Assembly (NCBI RefSeq): GCF_900142185.1
Contig: NZ_FQZZ01000002.1
Coordinates: 124,001 to 188,000 of the forward strand
Source: Lutimaribacter pacificus
GTDB lineage: Bacteria > Pseudomonadota > Alphaproteobacteria > Rhodobacterales > Rhodobacteraceae
Direction of reading: 5' to 3'
DNA length: 64,000 nt
In this document: positions 7,787-16,586 of the stretch, one piece after another
Layout: each line of letters starts with the position of its first letter
Numbering within the stretch: the first letter of the stretch is position 1
Position numbers and translations under genes: made by a program
The notes under the pieces: generated by a model
Told to the model about the DNA's origin: nothing
Databases searched by the model: none
The model's input: only the letters and a program-made list of their open reading frames with translations

Positions 7787-9019
7787 ATGGAAACGAAAAC
7801 CCCGATAATGACCCCAGTTCTGATCGTGGGCTGCGTGATCATCCTTGTCGGTTTTGCCATCCGGGCCAGTTTCGGGGTGTTCCAGATTCCCATCGCGCAG
7901 GAATTCGGCTGGCTCCGGGCCGAGTTCAGCCTTGCCATCGCCATCCAGAACCTCGCCTGGGGGATCGGCCAGCCGCTTTTCGGTGCGGTGGCCGAAAAGA
8001 TGGGCGACCGGATGGCGATCGTCGTCGGTGCGCTGACCTATGCCGCGGGGCTGGTCCTGTCGTCCTTTGCGGTGACGCCCGAAGCGCATCAGATGCTGGA
8101 AATCCTTGTGGGCTTCGGCATCGCGGGCACCGGGTTCGGTGTGATCCTGGCCGTGGTCGGCCGCGCCAGCAGCGACGAGAACCGCTCGATGAGCCTGGCC
8201 ATCGCCACCGCCGCCGGGTCGGCGGGGCAGGTTTTCGGCGCGCCGGTGGCCGAATGGCTGCTGTCGATGATGCCCTGGCAACAGGTGTTCATGGTCTTTG
8301 CCGCGGCGATCCTGGCCACGCTGCTGTTGCTGCCGGCGATGCGCGCCCCCGCCGCCAGCCGCGCCGAGATCGAGGAAAGCATGGGCACGATCCTGCGCCG
8401 CGCCTTCCGCGACCCGTCCTATACGCTGATCTTCCTGGGCTTCTTTTCCTGCGGCTATCAACTGGCCTTCATCACCGCGCATTTCCCCGCCTTCGTGACC
8501 GAAATGTGCGGCCCCATCGCGCCGGGCGGGTTGCTGGACAGCATCGGCATCGGCACCACCTCGGCCCTTGGCGCGGTGGCGATCTCGCTGATCGGGATGG
8601 CCAATATCGCGGGCACGCTGACCGCCGGCTGGCTGGGCAAGCGGTATTCCAAGAAATACCTGCTGGCGGCCATCTATACCGGGCGCACATTCGTTGCGGC
8701 GGCGTTCATCCTGTTTCCGATCACCCCGGCAACCGTGCTGCTGTTCTCGGTCGCGATGGGGGCGCTGTGGCTGGCGACGGTGCCGCTGACCAGCGGGCTG
8801 ATCGCCCATATCTACGGGCTGCGCTACATGGGCACGCTTTATGGCATCGTGTTCTTTTCCCACCAGCTTGGCGGGTTCCTGGGCGTCTGGCTGGGTGGGC
8901 GAATGTATGACGCCTATGGCGACTACACCACCGTATGGTGGATCGGCGTCGCGGTCGGCGCGTTTTCCGCCATCGTCCATTTGCCGGTGAAGGAACGACA
9001 GATCACCGCGCCTGCGTGA
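7787..9019 (+). CDS. MFS transporter (monocarboxylate/oxalate-type)
   Basis: This 410-residue, 12-helix major facilitator protein begins MTPVLIVGCVIILVGFAIRASFGVF after a short polar start, then FGAVAEKMGDRMAIVVGAL, a loop 2-3 motif variant. I start it at the ATG at 7787, which has AGGAGG 5 nt upstream; an 18-residue extension would run upstream of that site. It lies behind the purine operon terminator with its own spacer and may carry a pathway product or precursor such as a small carboxylate. The substrate is not readable from the sequence. Confidence 0.82.
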   Translation: METKTPIMTPVLIVGCVIILVGFAIRASFGVFQIPIAQEFGWLRAEFSLAIAIQNLAWGIGQPLFGAVAEKMGDRMAIVVGALTYAAGLVLSSFAVTPEAHQMLEILVGFGIAGTGFGVILAVVGRASSDENRSMSLAIATAAGSAGQVFGAPVAEWLLSMMPWQQVFMVFAAAILATLLLLPAMRAPAASRAEIEESMGTILRRAFRDPSYTLIFLGFFSCGYQLAFITAHFPAFVTEMCGPIAPGGLLDSIGIGTTSALGAVAISLIGMANIAGTLTAGWLGKRYSKKYLLAAIYTGRTFVAAAFILFPITPATVLLFSVAMGALWLATVPLTSGLIAHIYGLRYMGTLYGIVFFSHQLGGFLGVWLGGRMYDAYGDYTTVWWIGVAVGAFSAIVHLPVKERQITAPA

Positions 9020-9031
9020 CCCGGCCGGCCG

Positions 9032-9952
9032 CTAGGCCCGGTGTTGCCGCCACTGGTTCAGGATATACCGGCTGGTCATCAGGTCCAGATGCGCGCCGCC
9101 GCCATTCTTGAACAGGGTGATTTCGTCGTCGGACATGCGCGCAAACCGGTCCGGGGCGTAGTAATCCGCGATCAGGTCGTCCCGCGCGATCGCCCCGGTT
9201 TCCAGCGGTATCCTGATTTCCCCGATATGGCCCACCGTCGTGTCATAGCTGTCGACGAACACCCGCGCGCGGCGCATCGCCTCGTCATCGGCTTCGCGCA
9301 TGTCGGGGCGATAGGCGCCGATCAGGTCGATATGCTGCCCGGGCCGGAACCAGTCGCCGTGCAATACCGGCTCGGTGCTCATGGTGGCGCTGGTGACGAT
9401 ATCGGCAGCACGCACCGCAGCCTCAAGATCGGTCGCCACCCGCATTCCGGGAAAAGCGGCGGCCATCTTTTCGGCATTCGAAACCGTGCGGTTCCAGACG
9501 GTAAAGCGCGCGTCGGGAAATGCGGCACCATAAGCCTGACGCAACGAGTGCCCCACCGTGCCCGCGCCCACGATCAGGATCTCGCGGCTGTCGGGCCGCG
9601 CCAGCTTGCGCGCGGCGCACAGGGAATCCCCGGCGGTTTTCCACTTGGTCACAAGGTGGAAATCCACCAGCGCCTCCAGCGCGCCGGTCTTGTCGTCGAA
9701 CAGCGTGACCGCGCCGTTCACCATCGGCCGGCCCTTGCCCGGATTGCCGGGAAAGACGGTGGCCGATTTCACCGCCAGCCCCATACCGTCGATCCACGCC
9801 GCGCGGTTCAGCAGCGTGTCGGGATCGCGGTAAAGAAAGATATCGTCGATCTGCGCCCTGGGCAGCCTGTGGCCTGCATCCAGCGCCTCGGTCAGCGCGA
9901 TCCAGTCCAGCAGTTTCTCGCCCTCGGCGAAGGGAATGAAGGGAACCGTCAT
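9032..9952 (-). CDS. Ornithine cyclodeaminase / mu-crystallin family protein
   Basis: This 306-residue protein has the family's N-terminal substrate domain (AAWIDGMGLAVKSATVFPGNPGKG, Lys in the substrate pocket) and a Rossmann NAD domain (ILIVGAGTVGHSLRQAYGAAFP, about 145-166). STEPVLHGDWFRPGQHIDLIGAYRPDMRE is typical of the group. Members include ornithine cyclodeaminase, alanine dehydrogenase and ketimine or imine reductases, so the substrate is open. It is last in a leftward operon with yaiI and sthA; only one base separates it from yaiI. Confidence 0.85.
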   Translation of the reverse strand: MTVPFIPFAEGEKLLDWIALTEALDAGHRLPRAQIDDIFLYRDPDTLLNRAAWIDGMGLAVKSATVFPGNPGKGRPMVNGAVTLFDDKTGALEALVDFHLVTKWKTAGDSLCAARKLARPDSREILIVGAGTVGHSLRQAYGAAFPDARFTVWNRTVSNAEKMAAAFPGMRVATDLEAAVRAADIVTSATMSTEPVLHGDWFRPGQHIDLIGAYRPDMREADDEAMRRARVFVDSYDTTVGHIGEIRIPLETGAIARDDLIADYYAPDRFARMSDDEITLFKNGGGAHLDLMTSRYILNQWRQHRA

Positions 9953-9953
9953 G

Positions 9954-10403
9954 CTACCCCCGTTGCGCCGCGCGGATCGCGCGTTCCAGCGCGTCGAGGA
10001 AACGGGAGCGGTCGGCCTTTGTAAACCCCTTGCCGCCCCCCTGCATGAACGGGTTCGAGGCCCGCAGGTCCGCCATCAGGTCGCGCGTGGCCAGCACGTT
10101 GCCGATATTGGCGGCGGTCAATGCCTCGCCATTAGGTTTCAGCACCAGCGCCCCGTTTTCCACGCAGCGCGCGGCCAGCGGGATATCGCCCGTCACCACC
10201 ACGTCGCCGGGGCCCGCGCGCTCGGCGATCCACATATCGGCCACGTCCGGCCCTTCGGGCACGATCACGGTTTCCACCAGCGGGTTTTGCGACGGGCGCA
10301 GCCCGCCATTGCTGACCACTTTCATCGGCAGCTTGTGGCGCGTCGCCACGCGCTCGGCCTCGGATTTGACCGGGCAGGCGTCGGCGTCGATGTAAAGCGT
10401 CAT
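9954..10403 (-). CDS. YaiI/YqxD (UPF0178, DUF188) family protein
   Basis: This 149-residue protein starts [22 protein letters not shown], the signature of DUF188. That family has a PIN-like nuclease fold with conserved acidic residues (D5, D7 in DADACP). No activity is firmly established for the family. Its ATG overlaps the sthA stop codon by four bases, which shows co-translation with the transhydrogenase. Confidence 0.9.
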   Translation of the reverse strand: MTLYIDADACPVKSEAERVATRHKLPMKVVSNGGLRPSQNPLVETVIVPEGPDVADMWIAERAGPGDVVVTGDIPLAARCVENGALVLKPNGEALTAANIGNVLATRDLMADLRASNPFMQGGGKGFTKADRSRFLDALERAIRAAQRG

Positions 10404-11827
10404 AACCCCTTCTTGCCCTTGGGCACCTTGTATTCCTCGGGGATGGGCATCCGGTTGAACGCATCCAGCCCCGCGATGCGATAGGCCTCGGCCAGCGTGG
10501 GGTAGTTAAAGGTATTCTGCACGAAATAATCCACCGTGCCCTTCAGGTTCAGCACCGCCTGCGCGATGTGGATCAACTCGGTCGCGCCTTCGCCCACGAT
10601 CTGCACGCCCAGCACGCGGCGGGTTTTCAGGCTGACCAGCATCTTCAGCATCCCGTGCTCCAGCCCCATGATATGCCCCCGGCTGGTTTCGCGGAACCGC
10701 GCCACGCCGACCTCGTACGGGATGCCGCGTTCCTGCATTTCCTCTTCGCTCATGCCGCAGGTGCTGATCTCGGGGACCGAGTAGATGCCATAGGGAAACC
10801 ACGGGCTTTCCGGCAGCGTGGGGGTGTCGAGCGCATGACACGCCGCCACCCGCCCCTGCTGCAAGGATGTCGAGGCCAGCGAGGGGTGGCCGATCACGTC
10901 GCCGGCCGCATAGATATGCGGCACACCCGTCTGATAGCTTTTGCGGTCCACGGTCAGCCGCCCGCGATGGTCGGTTTCCAGGCCCACCGCCTCAAGCCCC
11001 AGCTTTTCGGTCGCGCCCATGCGCCCGGCGGCGAACAGCATCATCTCGGCGCGCACGTGGCGACCGTTGTCCAGGCTGATCTCGACATGCCCGCCATTGT
11101 CCTCGATCTTCTCGACCTTGGAGCCAAGCCGCAGGTCGACGCCGTTTTCCTTGATCTGGTGGGTAAAGTCCGACATCAGCGCGGTGTCGATGAAATCGAG
11201 GAACGTGTCGCGCGGCTCGATCAGCGTCACCCGCACGTCGAGCGCGGAAAACATCGTGGCGTATTCCACCCCGATCACGCCCGCGCCCACCACGGCCAGC
11301 GAACGGGGAATTTCCGCCATGTCCAGGAACTCGTCACTGTCCAGAACCGTGCGCCCGTTGAACGGCACGTAATCGGGGCGATAGGTGCGGGTGCCGGTGG
11401 CGATCAGGAACTTGTCGCCGGTGATGCGGCGGGTTTCATCCGCCTCGGTCGCAACCTCGATCTCGTTGGGGCCGGTAAAACGGGCAAAACCGTGGAGCGT
11501 GTCGACATGGTTGCGGTTGAACTGGTGCTCCAGCACGTCGACCTCGTGCTCCAGCGTCATGTGCAGCCGGGCCTTCAGGTCGTCGGCCCCGATATCCTCT
11601 TTCACCCGGTAGGAACGGCCGTAGAAACTGCGCTCGCGCCAGCCCGACAGGTTCAGCACCGTTTCGCGCAGGGTTTTCGACGGGATCGTGCCGGTATGCA
11701 CCGAAACCCCGCCCATCCTGTCCTTGCGGTCGACGACCAGCACCTTGCGCCGCAGCTTGCCCGACTGGATCGCCGCCGCGCGGCCCGCCGGGCCCGAGCC
11801 GATGATGATGAGATCGTAATCCGCCAT
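10400..11827 (-). CDS. sthA: Si-specific soluble NAD(P)+ transhydrogenase
   Basis: This 475-residue flavoprotein is of the disulfide-reductase fold. The FAD site is [18 protein letters not shown] (about 7-24), the NAD(P) site is [15 protein letters not shown] (about 176-190), and the second FAD motif is [12 protein letters not shown]. The redox disulfide typical of the superfamily is absent: the segment reads [17 protein letters not shown], without cysteines, as expected for a transhydrogenase rather than a lipoamide or glutathione reductase. It balances NADPH and NADH in the cytoplasm. It follows fghA by 8 nt, which makes sense next to NAD-linked formaldehyde oxidation. Confidence 0.93.
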   Translation of the reverse strand: MADYDLIIIGSGPAGRAAAIQSGKLRRKVLVVDRKDRMGGVSVHTGTIPSKTLRETVLNLSGWRERSFYGRSYRVKEDIGADDLKARLHMTLEHEVDVLEHQFNRNHVDTLHGFARFTGPNEIEVATEADETRRITGDKFLIATGTRTYRPDYVPFNGRTVLDSDEFLDMAEIPRSLAVVGAGVIGVEYATMFSALDVRVTLIEPRDTFLDFIDTALMSDFTHQIKENGVDLRLGSKVEKIEDNGGHVEISLDNGRHVRAEMMLFAAGRMGATEKLGLEAVGLETDHRGRLTVDRKSYQTGVPHIYAAGDVIGHPSLASTSLQQGRVAACHALDTPTLPESPWFPYGIYSVPEISTCGMSEEEMQERGIPYEVGVARFRETSRGHIMGLEHGMLKMLVSLKTRRVLGVQIVGEGATELIHIAQAVLNLKGTVDYFVQNTFNYPTLAEAYRIAGLDAFNRMPIPEEYKVPKGKKGL

Positions 11828-11835
11828 GCCGATGC

Positions 11836-12666
11836 TCAGGCGTAAAGGGCTTCGGCATGGAAGGCGACGTGATCCTCCATGAAACTCGAAACAAAGAAAT
11901 AGCTGTGGTCATATCCCTTTTGCAGCCGCAGCGTGGCGGGGATGCGGCGGGCGGCCACCGCTTCGGCCAGCGCCTCGGGTTGCAGCAGGTCGATGAACTG
12001 GTCGCTGCTGCCGGTGTCGATCAGCAGCGGGATGTCCAGCCCCTTGTCGCGCATCGTCAGCGTGGCGTCATGGGCGGCCCATTTGGTTTCGTCGCTGCCC
12101 AGGTAGGCACTTAGCTGCTTGCGGCCCCAGTCGCCATTCGTCGGGTGGCAGATCGGGCTGAAGGCGCTGACCGAGCGGAACCGCCCCGGCAGCCCCATCG
12201 CCAGCGTCAGCGCGCCATGCCCGCCCATCGAATGCCCGGTGATCGCCTGCCTCTCGGGGTCGAGCGCGAAGGCATCGAACACCAGTTCGGGCAGGTCGGT
12301 GGCGATGTAATCCCACATGCGGAAATGCGGCGCCCAGGGCGCCTCGGTCGCGTTCACGTAGAACCCCGCGCCCTGGCCCAGGTCATAGGCCTCGTCGTCG
12401 GCCACGCCTTCGCCGCGCGGCGAAGTATCGGGGAAAATCAAGGCGATACCCTGTTCCGCCGCCCAGCCCTGCGCACCCGCCTTGACCATCGCGTTCTCAT
12501 GGGTGCAGGTCAGGCCGCTGAGATACCACAGCACCGGCACCGGGCCATCCTGCGCCTCTTCGGGCAGGAACAGGCCGAAGGTCATGTCGCAGCCGGTGGC
12601 GTTGGAGCTGTGGGTGTAAACGCCCTGAATGCCACCGAAGCAGCGGTTTTCCGAAACGGTTTTCAT
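11836..12666 (-). CDS. fghA: S-formylglutathione hydrolase
   Basis: This 276-residue alpha/beta-hydrolase is at normal family length (about 278). The nucleophile elbow is GHSMGGHGALTLA (about 148-160). The acid and base residues lie in the Asp-containing segment near IDTGSSDQF and in the GYDHSYFFVSSF segment (catalytic His). The start MKTVSENRCFGGIQGVYTHSS is characteristic. The ATG at 12666 is chosen because AAAGGGGG lies upstream. It hydrolyses S-formylglutathione to formate and glutathione. Its partner dehydrogenase lies 9 kb away at 21763-22890 in this window. Confidence 0.94.
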   Translation of the reverse strand: MKTVSENRCFGGIQGVYTHSSNATGCDMTFGLFLPEEAQDGPVPVLWYLSGLTCTHENAMVKAGAQGWAAEQGIALIFPDTSPRGEGVADDEAYDLGQGAGFYVNATEAPWAPHFRMWDYIATDLPELVFDAFALDPERQAITGHSMGGHGALTLAMGLPGRFRSVSAFSPICHPTNGDWGRKQLSAYLGSDETKWAAHDATLTMRDKGLDIPLLIDTGSSDQFIDLLQPEALAEAVAARRIPATLRLQKGYDHSYFFVSSFMEDHVAFHAEALYA

Positions 12667-12726
12667 GGGATACCCCCTTTGTCCTGTCGGTTCATGGCTA
12701 TCCGAGCCGCGGCCGCGCGGCAAGGT

Positions 12727-13656
12727 TCAGAAGCCCGAGACCCAGGCGATCACGGCCGAGACCGTGACGATGGAAAAACCCGTCGAGATCAGGATCGAGG
12801 CGGACACACGTTGTGGTGCCACGCCGTAGTGCTGCGCCAACATGTAGACGTTTCCGGCCACCGGCAGAGAGGCGGCGGCGATCATGACGCCGGCGGCATA
12901 TGGCTCGACCGGGAACAGCACCAGCGCGCCGACGGCCACGGCGGCGGGGTGCAGGATCAGCTTGCAGAAGCTGAGCCAGCCGGCGACGGTCAGGCGCTCG
13001 GCCGACTTGGTGGCGAGGCTGGCGCCGATGGCGAACAGCGCGCCGGGGGTGGCGGCGGCGCCGAGGATGGACACGAAATCATTGAGCGGTCCGGGGATCG
13101 GGATTTCCAGCGCCGACCAGGAAAGCCCGATGCAAATACTTACGATCATTGGATTTTTCAAAAGGCCCATACCCACGGTGCGCAGGATGCCAAGGCCCAC
13201 ACGCCCATCGCGCGCGCCCGTGATCAGGATCACGATGAGAGAGCCGAAAACGATCAGGTCCATGGCCACGACCAGCATGACCGGGGCGATGGCGGGCTCG
13301 CCCAGCAGCATGACGAGCATGGGAATCCCGAGGAATCCGACATTTCCGACGACCGCGCATTGGGACTCGACGGCGGCTTCCTCGACGCTCAGGCGGCGCA
13401 GGAACGAGACGCCGGTGGCGATGCCGTAGACGAGTGCGGTGCCCCAGAGATAGGCAAAGACGAACTGGAGGTCGAACACCTCTGTTAACGAAAGGTTGGC
13501 CGAGAAGCGGAACAGCATTGCCGACAGCGCGAAGTAGAACACGAACTTCGTCAGGGCGGCGGTCGCCTCTTCGGTAAAAAATCCTGTCTTTCCAGCGCCG
13601 TAACCCAGTCCGATCAGGGCAAAGAAAGGCAGGGTCTGAAGGAAGATCTGGATCAT
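12727..13656 (-). CDS. AEC (auxin efflux carrier) family permease
   Basis: This 309-residue membrane protein has about 10 helices in two bundles. The start IQIFLQTLPFFALIGLGYGAGKTGFF is typical of bacterial AEC permeases, and helix-breaking AVVGNVGFLGIPMLVMLLGEP lies in the first half. The start is the ATG at 13656; a further in-frame codon at 13701 has no ribosome site. Family members move organic acids or malonate-like anions; the substrate here is unknown. It precedes fghA by 60 nt on the same strand. Confidence 0.85.
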   Translation of the reverse strand: MIQIFLQTLPFFALIGLGYGAGKTGFFTEEATAALTKFVFYFALSAMLFRFSANLSLTEVFDLQFVFAYLWGTALVYGIATGVSFLRRLSVEEAAVESQCAVVGNVGFLGIPMLVMLLGEPAIAPVMLVVAMDLIVFGSLIVILITGARDGRVGLGILRTVGMGLLKNPMIVSICIGLSWSALEIPIPGPLNDFVSILGAAATPGALFAIGASLATKSAERLTVAGWLSFCKLILHPAAVAVGALVLFPVEPYAAGVMIAAASLPVAGNVYMLAQHYGVAPQRVSASILISTGFSIVTVSAVIAWVSGF

Positions 13657-14113
13657 GGCGCCCTTCGTAGCATGGGGGGCGGTGCGGTCAATGGCGGACA
13701 TGCGCGGGCCGGGCCGGAAATGCCGACCGCGCGGTTTGGCGGGAAAACCGCGCGGTTTCGGAAACGGGATCGACGGTGGATTTTCCTGTGTAAGAGCCGG
13801 GCAATTGCCACGTCACAGGGCGGCAGTCGGGCGCCGGGGCGGACGTGGTTCATGGTTGCCAAGCACCTGAAATGTCGGGGCTTTCCGTCGCTGCCACGAA
13901 ATCGCCAGGCCGGGGGCGATCCGGCGATCGCGCGGTGGGGGCTGTGCCCCATCTGGGCTGCGCAGGATACTTTGTCCGGCCCGGCGGGAAGGCGATTTTC
14001 ATCAATCGCGCGGCTTTCCCCCGAAACCGCGCGGTTCTGAACGCTCCGCGCGCTGCCCCAGGGCGCCGTTAACCCGCGACCGCCAGAGTGCCCGAAACAG
14101 AGCGAGGTGCGAG
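13657..14113. other. 457-nt gene-free region with palindromes
   Basis: No convincing ORF fills this gap: short frames lack ribosome sites and family motifs. It contains three copies of a 10-14 bp palindrome (listed separately) and related half-sites such as ATCGCGCGG near 13926 and 14005. It must also hold promoters for the leftward AEC permease and the rightward Phd-like gene. Confidence 0.5.
13726..14036. repeat. Three copies of the palindrome (A)ACCGCGCGGT(T)
   Basis: Copies are at 13726-13735 (10 bp), 13745-13758 (AAACCGCGCGGTTT, 14-bp perfect palindrome) and 14025-14036 (12 bp). The first two centres are 21 bp apart (two helical turns), and the third is 279 bp further on. The pattern resembles cooperative operator sites. 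The same AACCG/CGGTT arms recur once in front of the TetR gene at 17638-17649. Confidence 0.6.
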
Positions 14114-14383
14114 ATGGCGAAACCCGGCGCCGCCCGGCCGATCCAGATGGCAGAGTTGCGCCGCCGTCCCGGAACCCTGATCCGGGCGGTGGCGCATCAG
14201 GGGCAGAGATTTGTGATCTTCAACAACCGGAAGGAAATGGCCGCGCTGGTGCGCGTCGCCGATCTGGATGCGCTGGAACGTGCGGGCGGGCAGAGCACCG
14301 AACGGCAGATCGAACAGATGCTGGAGCGGCTGGGCGGGCACGATGCCTTGCGCCGGTTGTTGCGGGTGATGGACGGGTTCTGA
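14114..14383 (+). CDS. Small Phd/YefM-like protein, no toxin partner visible
   Basis: This 89-residue basic protein reads IQMAELRRRPGTLIRAVAHQGQRFVIFNNRKEMAALVRVADLDALE in its first half. It resembles the Phd/YefM antitoxin fold: the helix-strand segment that sets target-site DNA binding, then the FNNRKEMAALV strand. The C-terminal half is helical (RQIEQMLERLGGHDALRRLLRVM). GAGG lies before the ATG. No toxin-sized ORF follows: the next gene is a universal stress protein 168 nt on. It may be a solitary DNA-binding regulator; the palindromes upstream could be its sites. Confidence 0.55.
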   Translation: MAKPGAARPIQMAELRRRPGTLIRAVAHQGQRFVIFNNRKEMAALVRVADLDALERAGGQSTERQIEQMLERLGGHDALRRLLRVMDGF

Positions 14384-14550
14384 CGGGCCGGGGCCGTCAG
14401 GAAAAGATGTGTCAAGAGTGTTTATTTCGCGCCCAGGGCGTTTTTTTCTTGTTTGAAACGCAAATCAGCGGGCAGAATTTCGGGAAGATCGCGGCCCGGA
14501 CCGCGTGGATCGGGGATGCGGTCGTCACAACGGACGGAGGGCACCCCGAC

Positions 14551-14988
14551 ATGAGTAACGAGACCTACGTGGTCGCCTATGAGGACAGCGAAGGCCAGCA
14601 TGTGCTGGATTACGCTGTCGAACAGGCGAAGAAATCCGGCGCCAGCCTGTATATCATACATGTGCTGGAATGGTCGCCATACGCATTCCTGACACCGCAG
14701 GAACTGGAGGAACGGCACAAGCGCCGCTCGGAAGAGAGCGGGCGGGCGCAAAGCCTTATCCTCGATCCGGCGGTCAAGCACGCGCAGGATGCCGGCGTCA
14801 GCGCCGAGGGCAAGATCCGCTATGGCCAGGTTGTCGAGATCGTGGTGGAGACCGCGAAAAAGCTGAATGCCTCGATGATCTTCGTGGGGCGTGGCGGCGG
14901 CAACGGGCTGGGCGCGCGCATCTTCGGGTCGGTCCCGCTGGGGCTGGCGCAGGTTGCGCCGGTTCCAACCGTCATCGTACCGCAATGA
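14551..14988 (+). CDS. Universal stress protein (UspA family)
   Basis: This 145-residue protein has the USP alpha/beta fold. It opens TYVVAYEDSEGQHVLDYAVEQAKKSGASLYIIHVLEW and ends with the ATP-binding signature FVGRGGGNGLGARIFGSVPLGLAQVAPVPTVIV (Gly-x2-Gly-x9-Gly-[ST]). The ATG at 14551 follows ACGGAGGG; frames reaching upstream are spurious. It lies 11 nt before an alanine/glycine symporter gene, so the two are probably one transcript. Confidence 0.88.
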   Translation: MSNETYVVAYEDSEGQHVLDYAVEQAKKSGASLYIIHVLEWSPYAFLTPQELEERHKRRSEESGRAQSLILDPAVKHAQDAGVSAEGKIRYGQVVEIVVETAKKLNASMIFVGRGGGNGLGARIFGSVPLGLAQVAPVPTVIVPQ

Positions 14989-14999
14989 GAGGGCCAGCC

Positions 15000-16541
15000 A
15001 TGTCGTATCATCGTTTTCCAGCGGCCCTTGCCGCGCTTTGCGCCCTGTCGGGACCGGCGGCCGCGCAATCCATCGACGAGACCATCAACCGGATCTTCGC
15101 GGACTATACGGGCTGGTATGTCGGCCTGATCTTTGCCGACCTGCCGGGCACGAACTTTTCGTGGATCGCGCTGTGGCTGGTGGTGGCCGCGCTGATATTC
15201 ACCTTTTACTTCGGGTTCATCCAGATCAAGGGTTTCGCCCATTCGATCCGGCTGGTGAAGGGGGATTACTCGGACCCCGACGATGCCGGCGAGGTCAGCC
15301 ATTTCCAGGCGCTGGCAACGGCGCTGTCGGGCACCGTGGGGCTGGGCAACATCGCCGGCGTGGCGGTGGCCGTTGGCATCGGCGGGCCGGGCGCGACATT
15401 CTGGATGGTCCTGGCGGGCCTGTTCGGTATGGCCACGAAGTTCACCGAATGTACGCTGGGCGTGAAATACCGCAACGAATACCCCGACGGCACGGTGTCG
15501 GGCGGACCGATGTATTACATCACCAAGGGCTTCAAGGAGCGTGGCCTGCCCGGCGGCCCGATCCTGGCGGTGCTGTTCTGCATCTTCACCATCCTCGGTG
15601 CGCTGGGTGGCGGCAACATGTTCCAGGCCAACCAGGCCCATGCGCAGATATCGAACGTGCTGGGCGACTTTCCCGGCTGGATCACCGGGCTGGTGATTGC
15701 CGTAATCACCTTCATGGTGATCGCGGGCGGGCTGAAATCCATCGCGCGCGTGACCGAGAAGGTGGTGCCGTTCATGGGCATCTTCTATGTGCTGGTGTCG
15801 GTGGTGATCCTGATCATGAATGCCGACATGATCGCCTGGGCGTTTGGCCAGATCTTTGCCGGGGCCTTTACCGGGCTGGGCGTGGCCGGCGGGTTCACCG
15901 GGGCGCTGATCCAGGGGTTCCGCCGGGCCGCGTTTTCGAACGAGGCCGGTATCGGGTCGGCCGCCATCGCCCACTCGGCGGTGCGCACAAAGGAGCCGGT
16001 GACCGAAGGCTATGTTGCCCTGCTGGAGCCGTTCATCGACACGGTGGTGATCTGCACCATGACCGCGCTGGTGATCGTCATCACCGGGGTTCTGAATGTC
16101 GATCCCGAAACCGGGCTGTATGTCTGGAACGCCGATGCGGGCCGTATCTCGACCGAGGGCGAGGTGGTCGGCGTGGCGCTGACCTCGGCCGCCTATGCAA
16201 AGGCGTTCGGCTGGTTCCCGGTGCTGCTGGCGGTCGCGGTGGTGCTGTTCGCGTTCTCGACCATGATCAGCTGGTCCTATTACGGGCTGAAGGCCTGGAC
16301 CTACCTGTTCGGCGAGGGCGCGGCCAAGGAGATCGTGTTCAAGGTGATCTTCTGCCTGTTCATCGTGATCGGCGCCTCGGCGAACCTGGGGCCGGTGATC
16401 GACTTTTCCGACGCGATGCTGTTCTCGATGGCGATCGTGAACATCATCGCGCTCTATCTGCTGATGCCCATCGTGCGCGGTGAGCTGGGCAGCTATGTCG
16501 AGCGGCTGCGGTCGGGGCAGATCACCCGTTACAAGGGTTGA
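15000..16541 (+). CDS. Alanine/glycine:cation symporter family protein (AGCS)
   Basis: This 513-residue inner-membrane carrier is of the sodium:alanine symporter family. It starts with a cleavable-looking signal segment (FPAALAALCALSGPAAAQ), then LVKGDY...GEVSHFQALATALSGTVGLGNIAGVAVA, the most conserved AGCS block (about 85-120). GGPMYYITKG and RRAAFSNEAGIGSAAIAHSA (about 305-324) are further family markers. An extra N-terminal signal-like segment is known in some proteobacterial members. It imports alanine or glycine with sodium or protons. It sits in an operon with the stress protein and ends in a GC hairpin. Confidence 0.9.
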   Translation: MSYHRFPAALAALCALSGPAAAQSIDETINRIFADYTGWYVGLIFADLPGTNFSWIALWLVVAALIFTFYFGFIQIKGFAHSIRLVKGDYSDPDDAGEVSHFQALATALSGTVGLGNIAGVAVAVGIGGPGATFWMVLAGLFGMATKFTECTLGVKYRNEYPDGTVSGGPMYYITKGFKERGLPGGPILAVLFCIFTILGALGGGNMFQANQAHAQISNVLGDFPGWITGLVIAVITFMVIAGGLKSIARVTEKVVPFMGIFYVLVSVVILIMNADMIAWAFGQIFAGAFTGLGVAGGFTGALIQGFRRAAFSNEAGIGSAAIAHSAVRTKEPVTEGYVALLEPFIDTVVICTMTALVIVITGVLNVDPETGLYVWNADAGRISTEGEVVGVALTSAAYAKAFGWFPVLLAVAVVLFAFSTMISWSYYGLKAWTYLFGEGAAKEIVFKVIFCLFIVIGASANLGPVIDFSDAMLFSMAIVNIIALYLLMPIVRGELGSYVERLRSGQITRYKG

Positions 16542-16548
16542 GCGAAGG

Positions 16549-16576
16549 GGGCGCGCGGCGGTGTCGCGCGCCCTTT
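16549..16576 (+). terminator. GC hairpin after the alanine symporter
   Basis: GGGCGCGCG (16549-16557) pairs exactly with CGCGCGCCC (16565-16573), followed by TTT. The T tract is short, so termination could be partial. It sits between convergent genes. Confidence 0.6.
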
Positions 16577-16586
16577 CCCAAGGCGC

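Noticed and set aside
6311-8980. Antisense open frame of 889 codons across the permease and MFS genes
   Set aside because: Low-complexity D/R/H/Q composition and perfect overlap with two well-supported membrane protein genes on the other strand.
14429-14450. Short CGCC/GGCG hairpin before a T run as a terminator
   Set aside because: Only four base pairs with a three-base loop; too weak to call.
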